A stretch of 64,000 bases of DNA from Lysobacter concretionis Ko07 = DSM 16239. Lineage in GTDB: Bacteria > Pseudomonadota > Gammaproteobacteria > Xanthomonadales > Xanthomonadaceae. Below the pieces are notes generated by a model. The model worked only from the letters and a program-made list of their open reading frames with translations, was not told where the DNA came from and did not search any database. Position numbers and translations under genes: made by a program. The DNA lies in assembly GCF_000768345.1 (NCBI RefSeq), contig NZ_AVPS01000001.1, forward strand, positions 1 to 64,000. The letters are read 5' to 3'. Shown piece by piece: positions 32,634 to 41,766 of this stretch; the stretch's first letter is position 1, and each line of letters begins with the position of its first letter.

Positions 32634-33068
32634 ATGAACAAGGTCATTTTGCTGGTTGAAGACAATCCCGACGATGTCGAGCTGACCCGGCTGGCATTCG
32701 ACGAAGCCAAGATCGCCAACCAGCTGGTGGTGGTCGGCGACGGCGCGGAGGCGCTGGACTACCTGTTCGCGCACGGAAAGTACGCCCATCGCGATCCGAC
32801 CGACCTGCCGTCCATCGTCATGCTCGACCTCAACCTGCCCCGGGTCGACGGCCGCGAGGTATTGCAGGCGGTGCGTGCGAACGAGACGACCCGGACCCTG
32901 CCGGTGGTGGTGCTGACCACCAGCACCGAGCCGTTCGACGTCGAGGCCAGCTATGCGCTCGGGGTCAACAGCTACATCCAGAAGCCGGTGGATTTCGAGC
33001 AGTTCGTGTGGGCGGTCAAGCAGGTCGGCCTGTACTGGCTGGTGCTGAACCACCCGCGCAGCGCGTAG
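32634..33068 (+). CDS. single-domain response regulator (Rcp1-like)
   Basis: 144-residue receiver domain with no output domain, cognate to the upstream kinase. Phosphoacceptor Asp in SIVMLDLNLPRVDG, acidic pair EDNPDD near the N-terminus, TTST and conserved Lys in YIQKPVDFEQF. The EDNPDDVELTRLAF start is typical of Rcp1/CheY-like regulators paired with phytochrome-type kinases. G-rich ribosome site GGGGGG precedes ATG 32634. Output is presumably by protein contact. Confidence 0.92.
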   Translation: MNKVILLVEDNPDDVELTRLAFDEAKIANQLVVVGDGAEALDYLFAHGKYAHRDPTDLPSIVMLDLNLPRVDGREVLQAVRANETTRTLPVVVLTTSTEPFDVEASYALGVNSYIQKPVDFEQFVWAVKQVGLYWLVLNHPRSA

Positions 33069-33094
33069 CGCATCACGCACCTCAGCCCCACACC

Positions 33095-33808
33095 TCACGC
33101 CTGGGCGTACAGGACCTCCGCCCGCTGGAACAGGATCCAGCTGGTGGCGATGACCTTGTCGCCACCCTGCGGCCGGTTGCCGCGGTGGGTGTGGGTGAAG
33201 CCGGCCGGCGCGATCAGCAGCGAGCCGGTGCGCGGCGCGATCTTGCGCTGCTGGTAAAGGAACTCGGTCTCGCCCTGCTCGAAGCCGTCGTTGAGGTACG
33301 CCGTCCACAACAGGTGCCGGTGCAGGGTTTCCGCGTGCGGCTCGCGCGGGTATACCTCGCAATGCCAGTAGGGGTATCCGCCGCGGCCGCCGTGGTAACG
33401 CTGCAGGTTGATCGCGCCCGGCCGCAGCACGGTCCGCACGACCGGCGCGAGGCTGGCGTCGTCCATCGCGCGCAGGCGCTCCGGGGTCAGCCGGTGATGG
33501 CGGCCGTCGGCATCGGGCACCTCCAGCATCAACGGCGCGATCAGGGTGTGCGGGTAGCGGCGCACATAGGCCAGCAGCGTGGTGAACATCGCGGCATTGA
33601 GCGAGGCTTCCGTATCGCGCCACTCGGGCCGCCCGCTGATGGTCAGGTCGAGGCTGTCCTTGAGATCGACATGCACGCCGCCGCCGACCCGGCCCGGCGC
33701 GGTGTCGCCGCTGCGGCTGAACCGCTCCACCAGTGCCTCGCACCATGCGCGGTCCAGCGCCCCGTCGTGCACGTGGATGAAGTCGTTCGGGTCGGGCGAG
33801 GCGGACAT
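33095..33808 (-). CDS. 2-oxoglutarate/Fe(II)-dependent oxygenase
   Basis: 237-residue hydroxylase-like protein with the double-stranded beta-helix pattern of prolyl 4-hydroxylases. Candidate iron ligands are His149 and Glu151 in YWHCEVYP and His206 or His208 in PAGFTHTHRG; Arg209 could hold 2-oxoglutarate. The first motif is HxE rather than the common HxD. GETEFLYQQRKIAP lies between them. The substrate is unknown. ATG 33808 has GGAG 7 bases upstream, so the longer open frame is rejected. Convergent with the response regulator. Confidence 0.82.
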   Translation of the reverse strand: MSASPDPNDFIHVHDGALDRAWCEALVERFSRSGDTAPGRVGGGVHVDLKDSLDLTISGRPEWRDTEASLNAAMFTTLLAYVRRYPHTLIAPLMLEVPDADGRHHRLTPERLRAMDDASLAPVVRTVLRPGAINLQRYHGGRGGYPYWHCEVYPREPHAETLHRHLLWTAYLNDGFEQGETEFLYQQRKIAPRTGSLLIAPAGFTHTHRGNRPQGGDKVIATSWILFQRAEVLYAQA

Positions 33809-34176
33809 GCAGGCTCCGTGGGCAATGGCGGCAACGGTCGGTAGTCGGGTGGCGATCGTCGCACTTGCGGGCGACAAACCGAAGCCGGGAATCCAGGTCG
33901 ACCGCACGCCAGAGTTGTTACCCGCGCCGCATCCGGGGGCAACAGCGGTGTATCCGGGCGTGGCCTTGTCCCGATCCGGTACGCCACATTGGCCAGCCAG
34001 CCAGAGCCAGCCAGGCATCGGCCGGACGCGGGACGCACCGGACTTCGGCCATCGTCAAAGGAGTCATACATGCGGCGATCGCGGCTTGCGCGGTCATCAC
34101 CCCTGCGGCGGCCGGAAGGCCGGGGGCGACGTCGTCTGGACCGGTTCGACGCAGTTGTCCCGCAAGTCGACATCCT
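33809..34176. other. 368-base gap, no gene supported
   Basis: Between the oxygenase start and the sigma-54 activator stop. It contains CCAGCCAG-type short repeats around 33994-34015. An AAAGGAG ribosome-site-like motif stands before ATG 34071 on the plus strand, but the reading frame from that ATG simply runs antisense through the activator gene and has no family resemblance. I see no convincing promoter or RNA. Confidence 0.5.
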
Positions 34177-35511
34177 TCAGCGCAGCGCGTCCAGATCCAG
34201 CCCGTGCTTGCGGCACAGGCGGTACACCGTCATCCGCGACACCTTCAGCCGGCGCGCGGTCTGGCTGATGTTGAACCCGCTGTCGCGCAGGCAGCCCAGG
34301 ATCGTTTCGCGCTCGGCGGACTCGCGGGCCAGATCGAGCGCCCCGCTGCCGCCGGCTGCGGGCGCGATGTCGTCGAGTCCCAGTTCGGCGGCGGTGATCA
34401 GTTCGGCCTCGGCCGTGACCGCCGCGCGCTGGACCCGGTTGAGCAGCTCGCGCACGTGCCCGGGCCAGTCGAAGGCGCGCATCGCGCGTGTGGCCTCGCG
34501 GCTGAAAGCGCGTGCGCGGGTGGAGTGTTTGAGGCGGAATTCGTCGAGGAAGTACTGCGCCAGCAGCGGGATGTCGGTGCTGCGGTCCGGCAGTGCCGGC
34601 ATGTGCAGCCGCAGCACGTTCAGGCGGTAGAACAGGTCGCTGCGGAAGCGCCCGTCGGCGACCGCCTGTTCCAGGTCGATGTTGGTGGCCGCCAGGATGC
34701 GCACGTCGATGGCGACCGGCTGGTGACCACCGACGCGCTCCAGGCTGTCTTCCTGCAAGACCCGCAACAGGTTGGTCTGCGCATCCAGCGGCAGGTCGCC
34801 GATCTCGTCGAGGAACACCGTGCCGCCGTTGGCGGATTCGAACAGGCCCGCACGTCGTGCCGTGGCCCCCGTGAACGCACCGCGTTCGTAGCCGAACAGT
34901 TCCGACTGCACCAGGTGGGGCGGCAGTGCACCGCAGTTGATCGCGCTGAAGGGTCTGGCGCGGCGGGAGGAGAGGTCGTGCAGGGCGCGTGCGGCGACTT
35001 CCTTGCCGGTACCGGTCTTGCCGGTGATCAACACCGGCAGTTCCACCGGTGCGTACCTGCGGATGCTGGCATGGGTGGCGCGCATTGCCGGACTCTTGCC
35101 GATCAACGCATCCAGCCCGGAGCGCGCGGTGTCCTGCGGGCCATCGGCAAGCCGCCCCAGCGACAGGATCATCCGAGGCAGGTCGACCGGGGTGGAGAAG
35201 GCTTCCACGCAACGCTCCAGCAAGCGCCGGATCGGCGATGGATGGTCGGCGTCGGCCGTGGGCAGGATGGCGATCAGCGACAGGTAGTCGTGGTCCGAGG
35301 TCAGCTGCTCCAACGCGTCCAGACAATCGGCATGGCCGCTGCGCAGATCCACCAGGCCCACCACGGTGTCCCCGCTGCGCATGCCGATACCCTCGGTGGT
35401 ATCGGCGATACGGACACGCCAGCCGGCGGCGGCGAGCGCGTCGCGCTCATGATTGAGTGGCCTTCCGAACCAGATCACGCATTGTCTGGACAACGCCGGG
35501 ACTGCGCCCAT
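34177..35511 (-). CDS. sigma-54 dependent transcriptional activator (VpsR-like)
   Basis: Enhancer-binding protein activating RpoN promoters. 444 residues from ATG 35511: an N-terminal receiver-like region (1-125) of the VpsR type, the AAA+ domain with Walker A GKTGTGKE, sigma-54 contact loop [18 protein letters not shown] (Walker B) and R-finger region [12 protein letters not shown], and a C-terminal Fis-type helix-turn-helix ([18 protein letters not shown]). VpsR relatives respond to c-di-GMP and control polysaccharide or motility genes; no such target is adjacent. An upstream in-frame ATG (35574) would give a longer form. Confidence 0.9.
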   Translation of the reverse strand: MGAVPALSRQCVIWFGRPLNHERDALAAAGWRVRIADTTEGIGMRSGDTVVGLVDLRSGHADCLDALEQLTSDHDYLSLIAILPTADADHPSPIRRLLERCVEAFSTPVDLPRMILSLGRLADGPQDTARSGLDALIGKSPAMRATHASIRRYAPVELPVLITGKTGTGKEVAARALHDLSSRRARPFSAINCGALPPHLVQSELFGYERGAFTGATARRAGLFESANGGTVFLDEIGDLPLDAQTNLLRVLQEDSLERVGGHQPVAIDVRILAATNIDLEQAVADGRFRSDLFYRLNVLRLHMPALPDRSTDIPLLAQYFLDEFRLKHSTRARAFSREATRAMRAFDWPGHVRELLNRVQRAAVTAEAELITAAELGLDDIAPAAGGSGALDLARESAERETILGCLRDSGFNISQTARRLKVSRMTVYRLCRKHGLDLDALR

Positions 35512-35953
35512 GAACCTACCCCAGAAAACGGAGTCGGACAGACATGCGGCCGAACGCACCACCCCCCTTGGCAAGACCGACCGCCGGATCCGTTCCGACG
35601 GGATGCGCCGCGGTTCTGGCGGGTGCAGGACCGGCGTTCGCGATGGGACGGCTGCACCGGGCGGCCAAACCCTGTCCGCCTGGATGGCGCCGATCCCGGA
35701 TGTGACAGCGGGTCAACCGCGGTGGGCGATCAACGAGCCCGGCCGCTTCCCTCCGGCTTTGTCTGCCCCACGAAACCGTGTTGTCGTGGCTTTGCGGACA
35801 TTGGGTAGGAACGCAGGCAGCCGGGATCAGCGGCCACCTCCTGGGGCGTCCATTCAATCGATCGTCGGTCGTGACGCGCGGGCGACGGTCGATCCGCCCG
35901 CCATCGGAACACCCGCTTTTGGAGCTGCCGCTTTTGGAGCTGCCGAAGCCGGC
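35512..35953. other. 442-base gap between activator and fbp
   Basis: No credible gene on either strand. It holds the promoter region of the leftward activator gene (not resolved by eye). Near its right end, just after the fbp stop, is a 15-base tandem duplication listed separately. Confidence 0.5.
35915..35944. repeat. 15-base tandem duplication after fbp
   Basis: GCTTTTGGAGCTGCC occurs twice head to tail at 35915-35929 and 35930-35944, ten bases beyond the fbp stop on the minus strand. Two identical copies suggest recent slippage. Confidence 0.85.
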
Positions 35954-37003
35954 TCAGGCGGTCGCGGCGTCGTGTTGCCGGTGATACGTCACCGCCGCCT
36001 CGACCTCGTTGCGCGAGCCCAGGAACACCGGCACGCGCTGGTGCAGGCCGGTCGGCTGCACCTCCAGCATGCGCTGGCGGCCGGTGCTGGCCGCGCCGCC
36101 GGCCTGCTCGACCAGCATCGCCATCGGGTTGGCCTCGTACATCAGCCGCAACTTGCCACCCTTGGCCTCGCATTTGGCATCCAGCGGGTAGCTGAAGATG
36201 CCGCCGCGGGTCAGCAGGCGGTGCACGTCGGCGACCATGCTGGCGACCCAGCGCATGTTGAAATCCTTGCCGCGCGGGCCGGTCTTGCCGGCCAGCAGGT
36301 CGGCCACGTAGGCCTGCATCGGCGGCTGCCAGTGGCGCTGGTTGGACATGTTGACCGCGAACTCCTGCGTCTCCGCCGGGATCTGCATGCCGCGCGTGGT
36401 CAGCATGAAGCTGCCGATCTCGCGGTCCAGGGTGAACGCGTGGGTGCCGTGGCCGACGGTCAGCACGAGGGTGGTGTTCGGCCCGTAGGTGCAATAGCCC
36501 GCCGCCAGCTGGCTGGTGCCCGGCTGCAGGTAGTGTTCGTCGGCCGGCACGGTGACGCCTTCGGGGCAACGCAGCACCGAGAAGATCGTGCCGACGGAAA
36601 TGTTGACGTCGATGTTGGAGCTGCCGTCGAGCGGATCGAACAGCAGCAGGTAGTTGCCGCGCGGGTACATGTCGTCGATCGGCACGCTGTGGTCCATCTC
36701 CTCCGACGCCAGGCCGGCGAGGTGACCGCCCCAGGCATTGGCTTCCATCAGCACGTCGTTGGCGATCACGTCGAGCTTTTTCTGCGCCTCGCCCTGGATG
36801 TTCATGCTGGCCGCGCCCGGCGTGCCCGCATCGCCGAGCACCCCGCCCAGCGCGCCCTTGCCGACCTCGATCGAGATGCGCTTGCAGGCCCGGGCGACCA
36901 CCTCGATCAGCAGGCGCAGGTCCGGGCCGATGTGGCCGGCGCGTTCCTCCTCGATCAGGAAGCGGGTCAAGGAGTGGCGGCTGGTCGGAGTGATGGACGA
37001 CAT
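35954..37003 (-). CDS. fbp: class 1 fructose-1,6-bisphosphatase
   Basis: Hydrolyses fructose 1,6-bisphosphate to fructose 6-phosphate in gluconeogenesis. 349 residues with class-1 metal and substrate motifs: [31 protein letters not shown], and [15 protein letters not shown] 37003 starts [16 protein letters not shown], near the family length (about 335-340). The frame stays open to 37246 through a low-complexity stretch that overlaps the next gene, so the longer form is rejected. Confidence 0.95.
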   Translation of the reverse strand: MSSITPTSRHSLTRFLIEEERAGHIGPDLRLLIEVVARACKRISIEVGKGALGGVLGDAGTPGAASMNIQGEAQKKLDVIANDVLMEANAWGGHLAGLASEEMDHSVPIDDMYPRGNYLLLFDPLDGSSNIDVNISVGTIFSVLRCPEGVTVPADEHYLQPGTSQLAAGYCTYGPNTTLVLTVGHGTHAFTLDREIGSFMLTTRGMQIPAETQEFAVNMSNQRHWQPPMQAYVADLLAGKTGPRGKDFNMRWVASMVADVHRLLTRGGIFSYPLDAKCEAKGGKLRLMYEANPMAMLVEQAGGAASTGRQRMLEVQPTGLHQRVPVFLGSRNEVEAAVTYHRQHDAATA

Positions 37004-37073
37004 CGTGGCGTTTCCGGGGCAGTGGCGAGGGCCGCATTGTAAGCCGCCCGGAGTCTGCGGGCCTCCGCGCCCT

Positions 37074-38577
37074 TCAGTCGGTGACGACGATACCGGCCTG
37101 TTCCAGCAGAGCACGCAGGGGACGTAGGGGTTTCTCGTAGCGCTTCCAACGTTGCAATGCGGAGCGGTAGATCGGCGCGCGGACCTGGGTGGCGCTGGCG
37201 GTGGCGACCGCTGCGGCGTTGTGTTCGAAATGAAGGCAGGCCTCATCCCAGGGCAGGTCGCAGAATGCCAGCAGCCGGCGCGTGCTGTGTTCCTGTTCGG
37301 TGACCACGGACTCGTAATCCAGCTCGAAGATCCGGCCCGGGAACAGGGCTTTCCAGTGCGCCATCAAGCGGTCGAACAACACGTAATAGCGGCCGGTATC
37401 GAGCAGGTCGTAGGAGTAGCCGAAGTACGGCGATTCGGGGGCGAACAGCAGGCGGAAGTTGCCCAGACACGTGTCCATCGGGTTGCGGCGCACACAGACG
37501 ATCTTTGCGTTGGGCAGCGCCTGCGCGATGTAGCCCAGATAGAGGAAGTTGTGCGGCAACTTGTCGGTGAAGTGCGGCGCATGGCCGGTGAGTGGCCGCG
37601 TGCCCCGCAGGTAGTCCGAACCCAGCCGGTGCCAGTCGATCCGGCGCGCACGGGCGATGTCGTCGGGGTCGAACATGCGGAACGACGGCCCGCCCATGGC
37701 TTCCTTCCAGGCCACGCCGAAAGCATGCAGTTCGCCGGCCGACTGCACTTGGGGATGGCTGGACAGGATGCGATCGACCAGGGTGGTCCCAGAGCGCGGC
37801 ATGCCGACGATGAAGATTGGTTCGCTGGTGCCGTTTCCGGTGACTTGGGGGGACGGCGGCGGCACCGCCCGGGCGAGCGCATCGAACATCGCCTCGTCGC
37901 GACGGATCGAATAGCGCAGCAAGGCCCGCGGCGCCGACTTGCCCCGCACCAGATGCTCGAAGGCCTGCGCGTGCTCGTCGAGGTCTTCCAGTTCCTTGGC
38001 CAGCGCCATGTTGAGATAGACCGTGGCAGTGGTGCTGTTTGCCGGGTCGGCCAACAATGCACGCAGACGCGGTATGTGATTGGAATCCGGGGTTTGCCGC
38101 CGCAGTTGCGACAACGAAAGATGCGCCTGCCAGTGGCGCGGGGCGAGCGCGATGCAGGCTTCGTATTCGCGTTCGGCGTCGGCCAGCTGGCCGTGGAACA
38201 TCAGCGACGTCGCCAGGTTGTAGCGGTATCCCGCATGCCCAGGCGCATGCTGCACGGCGCGCCTGAGCACGGTTGCGGCGCGATCGTGCAGGTTGCACAG
38301 CGTGTAGAGATCGCCGGCCCGGTCCAGCGCCAGCGCATCATCCGGGGCCAACGAGAGCGCCCGTTCGATTTCCGCCACGGCCTCGCCCGTGCGCTGCAGC
38401 ATCGCCAGCGCGCGCGAGATACAGCGCGACCTCGGGGTTATCCGGGTCGAGCAGCGCGGCCTGCCGAAGCAGATCGGCGGCGTCGTGGGCCTGGTATCGA
38501 TCCAGCGCGGCGGCGCCGGCGATGAACAAGTCTTGCGCCGATGGCGCGGCCTCAGCCGCATCCGGGGTGTCGGTCAT
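37074..38577 (-). pseudogene. TPR-sulfotransferase, frameshifted near the N-terminus
   Basis: Sulfotransferase-family protein with N-terminal TPR repeats. The start MTDTPDAAEAAPSAQDLF (ATG 38577) and the first TPR lie in one frame; at NPEVALYLAR the sequence must jump to another frame to continue ALAMLQRTGEAVAEIERAL and the rest. The break falls in the CG dinucleotide run 38408-38416, which is 2 bases short. The downstream part (about 430 residues) is intact, with PAPS-binding GMPRSGTTLVDRILSSHP and CVRRNPMDTCLGNFRLLF. It may be a true pseudogene, a phase-variable gene or a sequencing error. Confidence 0.8.
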
Positions 38578-38689
38578 GGGTTCTGCCGGCCGGTCGCAGG
38601 GAAAAAGTGGCCGGGAGTTGGAGGGCAGTGAAAGCCGGAGGTTGCGATCGTACGAGTCACCGCGTCTGTCGGCCTGACCGAGGCGCGGA

Positions 38690-39592
38690 TCACACGTCGC
38701 CGTCGGCCAGCCAGCCTTCGCCGGTGCCGCGGTGGTAGACGGCATCGGTTTCCAGCACGTCGCCGGCGGGGATCGATTCCTGCGTGGCGAGCCGCCCATA
38801 GATCGGCGCGAAGTCCGGGCCGGTGGCGTCCATCAACTGCTCGAAGCTGTCGATCACGAAATAGGTCTTCTGGTAGGTGTCGATGCGGTAGCGCGTGCGC
38901 ATGATCCGCTCCAGGTCGAAACCGATCCGGTTCGGCGCGTCGCTGTGCAGGCAGTGGATCGATTCGCCCTTGGACGACACGATGCCGCTGCCGTAGATGC
39001 GCAGGTCGTCCTTCTGGCCGCTCTTGCCCTGTCGGATCAGGCCGAACTCGACCGTGTACCAGTACAGCCGGGTCAGGTTGACCAGCGCGTCCGTGCCGAT
39101 GCCGTGCGCCTTCACGCCGCCGCGGCCGTAGGCAGCCATGTAGTCGGCGAACACCGGATTCATCAGCAGCGGCACGTGGCCGAACAGGTCGTGGAACAGG
39201 TCCGGCTCGGCCAGGTAGTCCATCTGCTCGGGCTTGCGGATCCACCAGGTGACCGGAAAGCGGCGTTGGGCGAGGTGCTCGAAGAAGGTCAGCTCCGGCA
39301 GCAGGCCTTCCACGCCGATCAGCTCCCAGCCGGTGGCCGCGTGCAGGATCGGATTGAGGTCGGCGAACTTCGGGATGCGGTCCGGCGTCATCTCCATCGC
39401 GTCCAGCGCAGCGATGAACTCGTCGCAGGCCAGGCCCGGCAGGATCCGCTTCTGGCGCTCGAACAACTGCGCCCAGACCGCATGGTCGGTGTCGGTATAG
39501 CTATCCCAGGGCTGCTCGACGACGGCGGTGGTGTAGACCGGCACGTAGCCCTTGTCGGTCAGCTGCGATTCGACGCGGACAGGCGATTCCAT
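38690..39592 (-). CDS. phhA: phenylalanine-4-hydroxylase
   Basis: Pterin- and iron-dependent monooxygenase converting phenylalanine to tyrosine. 300 residues from ATG 39592 (MESPVRVESQLTDKGYVPV). Iron ligands: the two His in DLFHDLFGHVPLL and the Glu in YWYTVEFGL. Also DRIPKFADLNPIL and GSGIVSSKGE, as in monofunctional bacterial enzymes. Divergent from an Lrp/AsnC-family regulator with 180 bases between, so that regulator probably controls it. Confidence 0.95.
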   Translation of the reverse strand: MESPVRVESQLTDKGYVPVYTTAVVEQPWDSYTDTDHAVWAQLFERQKRILPGLACDEFIAALDAMEMTPDRIPKFADLNPILHAATGWELIGVEGLLPELTFFEHLAQRRFPVTWWIRKPEQMDYLAEPDLFHDLFGHVPLLMNPVFADYMAAYGRGGVKAHGIGTDALVNLTRLYWYTVEFGLIRQGKSGQKDDLRIYGSGIVSSKGESIHCLHSDAPNRIGFDLERIMRTRYRIDTYQKTYFVIDSFEQLMDATGPDFAPIYGRLATQESIPAGDVLETDAVYHRGTGEGWLADGDV

Positions 39593-39772
39593 GGCGCGGG
39601 TCTCCGGTAGGGGGATGGCGTGCAGAGGCATGGCCGTGGCCACGTTGGATCACGGGATCCGCACGAGACCATTCACTCTAACGGGATGTCCGCGCAACCG
39701 TATTGCGTTGTTGCTTGATATGCAGGTGATTGCGCACGACTATTGCTTGATCTCAAGAATTGGTGCAACGAC

Positions 39773-40249
39773 ATGCCAAACCCCACCCTCGACCGGACGG
39801 ACCTGCTGTTGCTGGCCGAACTGCAGCGCGCCGGCCGCCAGACCAATGCCGAGCTGGCCGAGCGGGTCAACCTGTCGCCGTCGGCCTGCCTGCGCCGGGT
39901 CCAGCGGCTGGAACGCGACGGCGTGATCGCCGGCTACCGCGCGGTGGTGGATCCCGAACGGCTCGGATTGGGCCTGCAAGCGTTCGTCCGGGTCCAGCTG
40001 AGCCGCCACGACCCCAGCGCGATCGAGGTGTTCGGCGAGTTCGTCAACCAGTGGGACGAGGTGGTCGCCTGCCACGCGCTGACCGGCGACATGGACTACC
40101 TGCTGCAGGTCGTGGTGCGCGACCTCGAGCATTTTTCCCGCTTTCTGCTCGACCACTTGCTCAACCAGGCCGGCGTCGACGACGTCAATTCCAGCTTCGT
40201 GCTGCGCACGGTAAAGGCGTTCCGCGGGATGCCGTTGCCGGGGCGGTGA
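39773..40249 (+). CDS. Lrp/AsnC family transcriptional regulator
   Basis: 158 residues from ATG 39773: N-terminal winged helix-turn-helix (LDRTDLLLLAELQRAGRQTN, LSPSACLRRVQRLERDGVI) and the C-terminal RAM/AsnC ligand domain (GDMDYLLQVVVRDLEHFSRF, SSFVLRTVKAF). Members bind amino acids and usually act on the divergent gene, here phhA, so phenylalanine or tyrosine is a likely effector. ATG 39743 is an in-frame alternative. Confidence 0.9.
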   Translation: MPNPTLDRTDLLLLAELQRAGRQTNAELAERVNLSPSACLRRVQRLERDGVIAGYRAVVDPERLGLGLQAFVRVQLSRHDPSAIEVFGEFVNQWDEVVACHALTGDMDYLLQVVVRDLEHFSRFLLDHLLNQAGVDDVNSSFVLRTVKAFRGMPLPGR

Positions 40250-40270
40250 GGCGGCCTTTCATTCGACCAG

Positions 40271-40443
40271 TCAATCGGCCAGTTCCTGCCAGCGGTAGGT
40301 TCTTCTATCCGCCAGGGCGAGCAGATCGCGGTCCTCCGGGGTATCGCCGTACGCAAAGATCCGGTCGTAACTCGACAGGTCGTAACGCTGCCGGACCCCC
40401 GCGCGGTGATGGTGCCGTCGAAATCGAGCAGGGCAAGGTTCAT
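40271..40443 (-). pseudogene. HAD-IB phosphatase remnant with internal deletion
   Basis: The first codons from ATG 40443 encode MNLALLDFDGTIT, the catalytic motif I of HAD phosphatases. After ARG the reading shifts: another frame carries SYDRIFAYGDTPEDRDLLAL and ends TYRWQELAD, which is the motif IV region and C-terminus of HAD-IB phosphatases. The roughly 150 residues normally between them (motifs II-III) are missing. The piece is too short to be a functional enzyme. It sits just downstream of the patatin gene stop region, same strand. Confidence 0.85.
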
Positions 40444-40470
40444 GGGCCGCTGCCGGGGCGAACCGGAAAT

Positions 40471-41535
40471 CTACTGACTTGCGCCGGCATTGGCCGCACA
40501 CACCGGCTCGCGCCCCAGCAGGCTTCCCAGCCGCGATTGCTCGCGCGCGCAGCGCTCCGCGGCTTCGGCGGCGGCCTTGTCTTTTGCCGCGGCGATGGCG
40601 CGTGCTTTTGCCGTGGCGGCATCGATGCGGGCCTGCTGCATCGCTGCCAGCCGCGCGCGGATCTGCGGCATTGCCGCCATCGCGGCTTTCTCGCCTTCCA
40701 GGATCGCGTTGTTGCGCTGCTCGAAGCTGGCCGGCCCGATGTCGTCGACCTTCGGCCGGATCACCACGTCGGCGCGCGCCAGTTCCTGCGCGCCGAGCTT
40801 GCGGCCCATGATCGCGATGGACTGGTTGAGGTTGCCCAGCAGGCTGCCGGGCGGCTTGCCGCTGGCGACGGTGGAGATGTCCACCGCGATCACGAAATCC
40901 GCGCCCAGCTCGCGCGCCGCATCCACCGGCACCGGGCTGACAATGCCGCCATCGACATAATGCTTCTGGCCGATGGTGACCGGTTCGAACACGCCGGGAA
41001 TGCTGCTGGACGCACGCACCGCCTGGCCGGTGTTGCCGCGCACGAACACCGTGCGCTCGCCGGTCTCCAGCTGGGTGGACACCACCGCGAACGGCTTCTT
41101 CATGCGCTCCAGCGGGCGCTTGTCGACCAGCTCGTTGACGTAGTCCTGCAGCTTCTGGCCCTTGATGATGCCGCCGGAAAACAGGCTGACGTCGCGGATT
41201 TTCGACTCGTCCAGCGCGAACGCCTGCTGCTGCATCTGGAACGGGTCCATGCCGCTGGCGTACAGCGCGCCGACCACGCTGCCGGCGCTGGTGCCGGAAA
41301 CGACCACCGGTTCCAGACCGTTGGCTTCCAGCATCTTGATCACGCCGATGTGGGCGAACCCCTTGGCCGCGCCGCCGCCCAGCGCGATGCCGATGCGGAG
41401 GTCGGCCACCGGTTCCGGCGCGATGACCGCCGGTGCGGGCGTCGGCTTCGTATTGCCGGTGCAGGCACCCAGCAGCGCGGCCAGGCACAGCGGCCACCAC
41501 GAACGGCGGCGCTGGAGAGAGTCGGTGGTCGGCAT
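40471..41535 (-). CDS. patatin-like phospholipase lipoprotein
   Basis: Ser-Asp dyad lipid hydrolase of the RssA type, 354 residues. Signal LCLAALLGAC gives a lipobox Cys near residue 25. Oxyanion IGIALGGGAAKGFAHIGVIK, nucleophile GTSAGS, and catalytic Asp in HYVDGGIVSPVPV are intact. The C-terminal 60 residues form an Ala/Lys/Arg helix with no recognised motif. The lipid anchor places it in the envelope; the substrate is unknown. Confidence 0.9.
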   Translation of the reverse strand: MPTTDSLQRRRSWWPLCLAALLGACTGNTKPTPAPAVIAPEPVADLRIGIALGGGAAKGFAHIGVIKMLEANGLEPVVVSGTSAGSVVGALYASGMDPFQMQQQAFALDESKIRDVSLFSGGIIKGQKLQDYVNELVDKRPLERMKKPFAVVSTQLETGERTVFVRGNTGQAVRASSSIPGVFEPVTIGQKHYVDGGIVSPVPVDAARELGADFVIAVDISTVASGKPPGSLLGNLNQSIAIMGRKLGAQELARADVVIRPKVDDIGPASFEQRNNAILEGEKAAMAAMPQIRARLAAMQQARIDAATAKARAIAAAKDKAAAEAAERCAREQSRLGSLLGREPVCAANAGASQ

Positions 41536-41766
41536 GGTGAAGTCGGGACGTTCAGGATGGAGGGAGCGGGTAAGGATACGGGTCGCGGCTTGAACGCCAT
41601 CCATCCCCGTGCCCGGTGGTGGCGGGGGCGGCTGATCCGGAGCAAGGAAGGTCTGTCCGATCGTCGGGGGAACCGGCGTTGTCTTCCAGTGGGAGCGATG
41701 CATGGCGTCGCGACATCCAGCGGGACACCGGCCGGCATCGCAGGACTGGCGGCAATGGGGGATCGC

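Noticed and set aside
33989-34630. Possible small plus-strand gene from ATG 34071 with an AAAGGAG site
   Set aside because: The frame is basic, low-complexity and mostly antisense to the sigma-54 activator; the ribosome-like site may be chance.
37004-37246. N-terminally extended fbp start at 37246
   Set aside because: The extra 81 residues are low-complexity and antisense-like, overlapping the 3' end of the sulfotransferase gene; ATG 37003 gives the family length.
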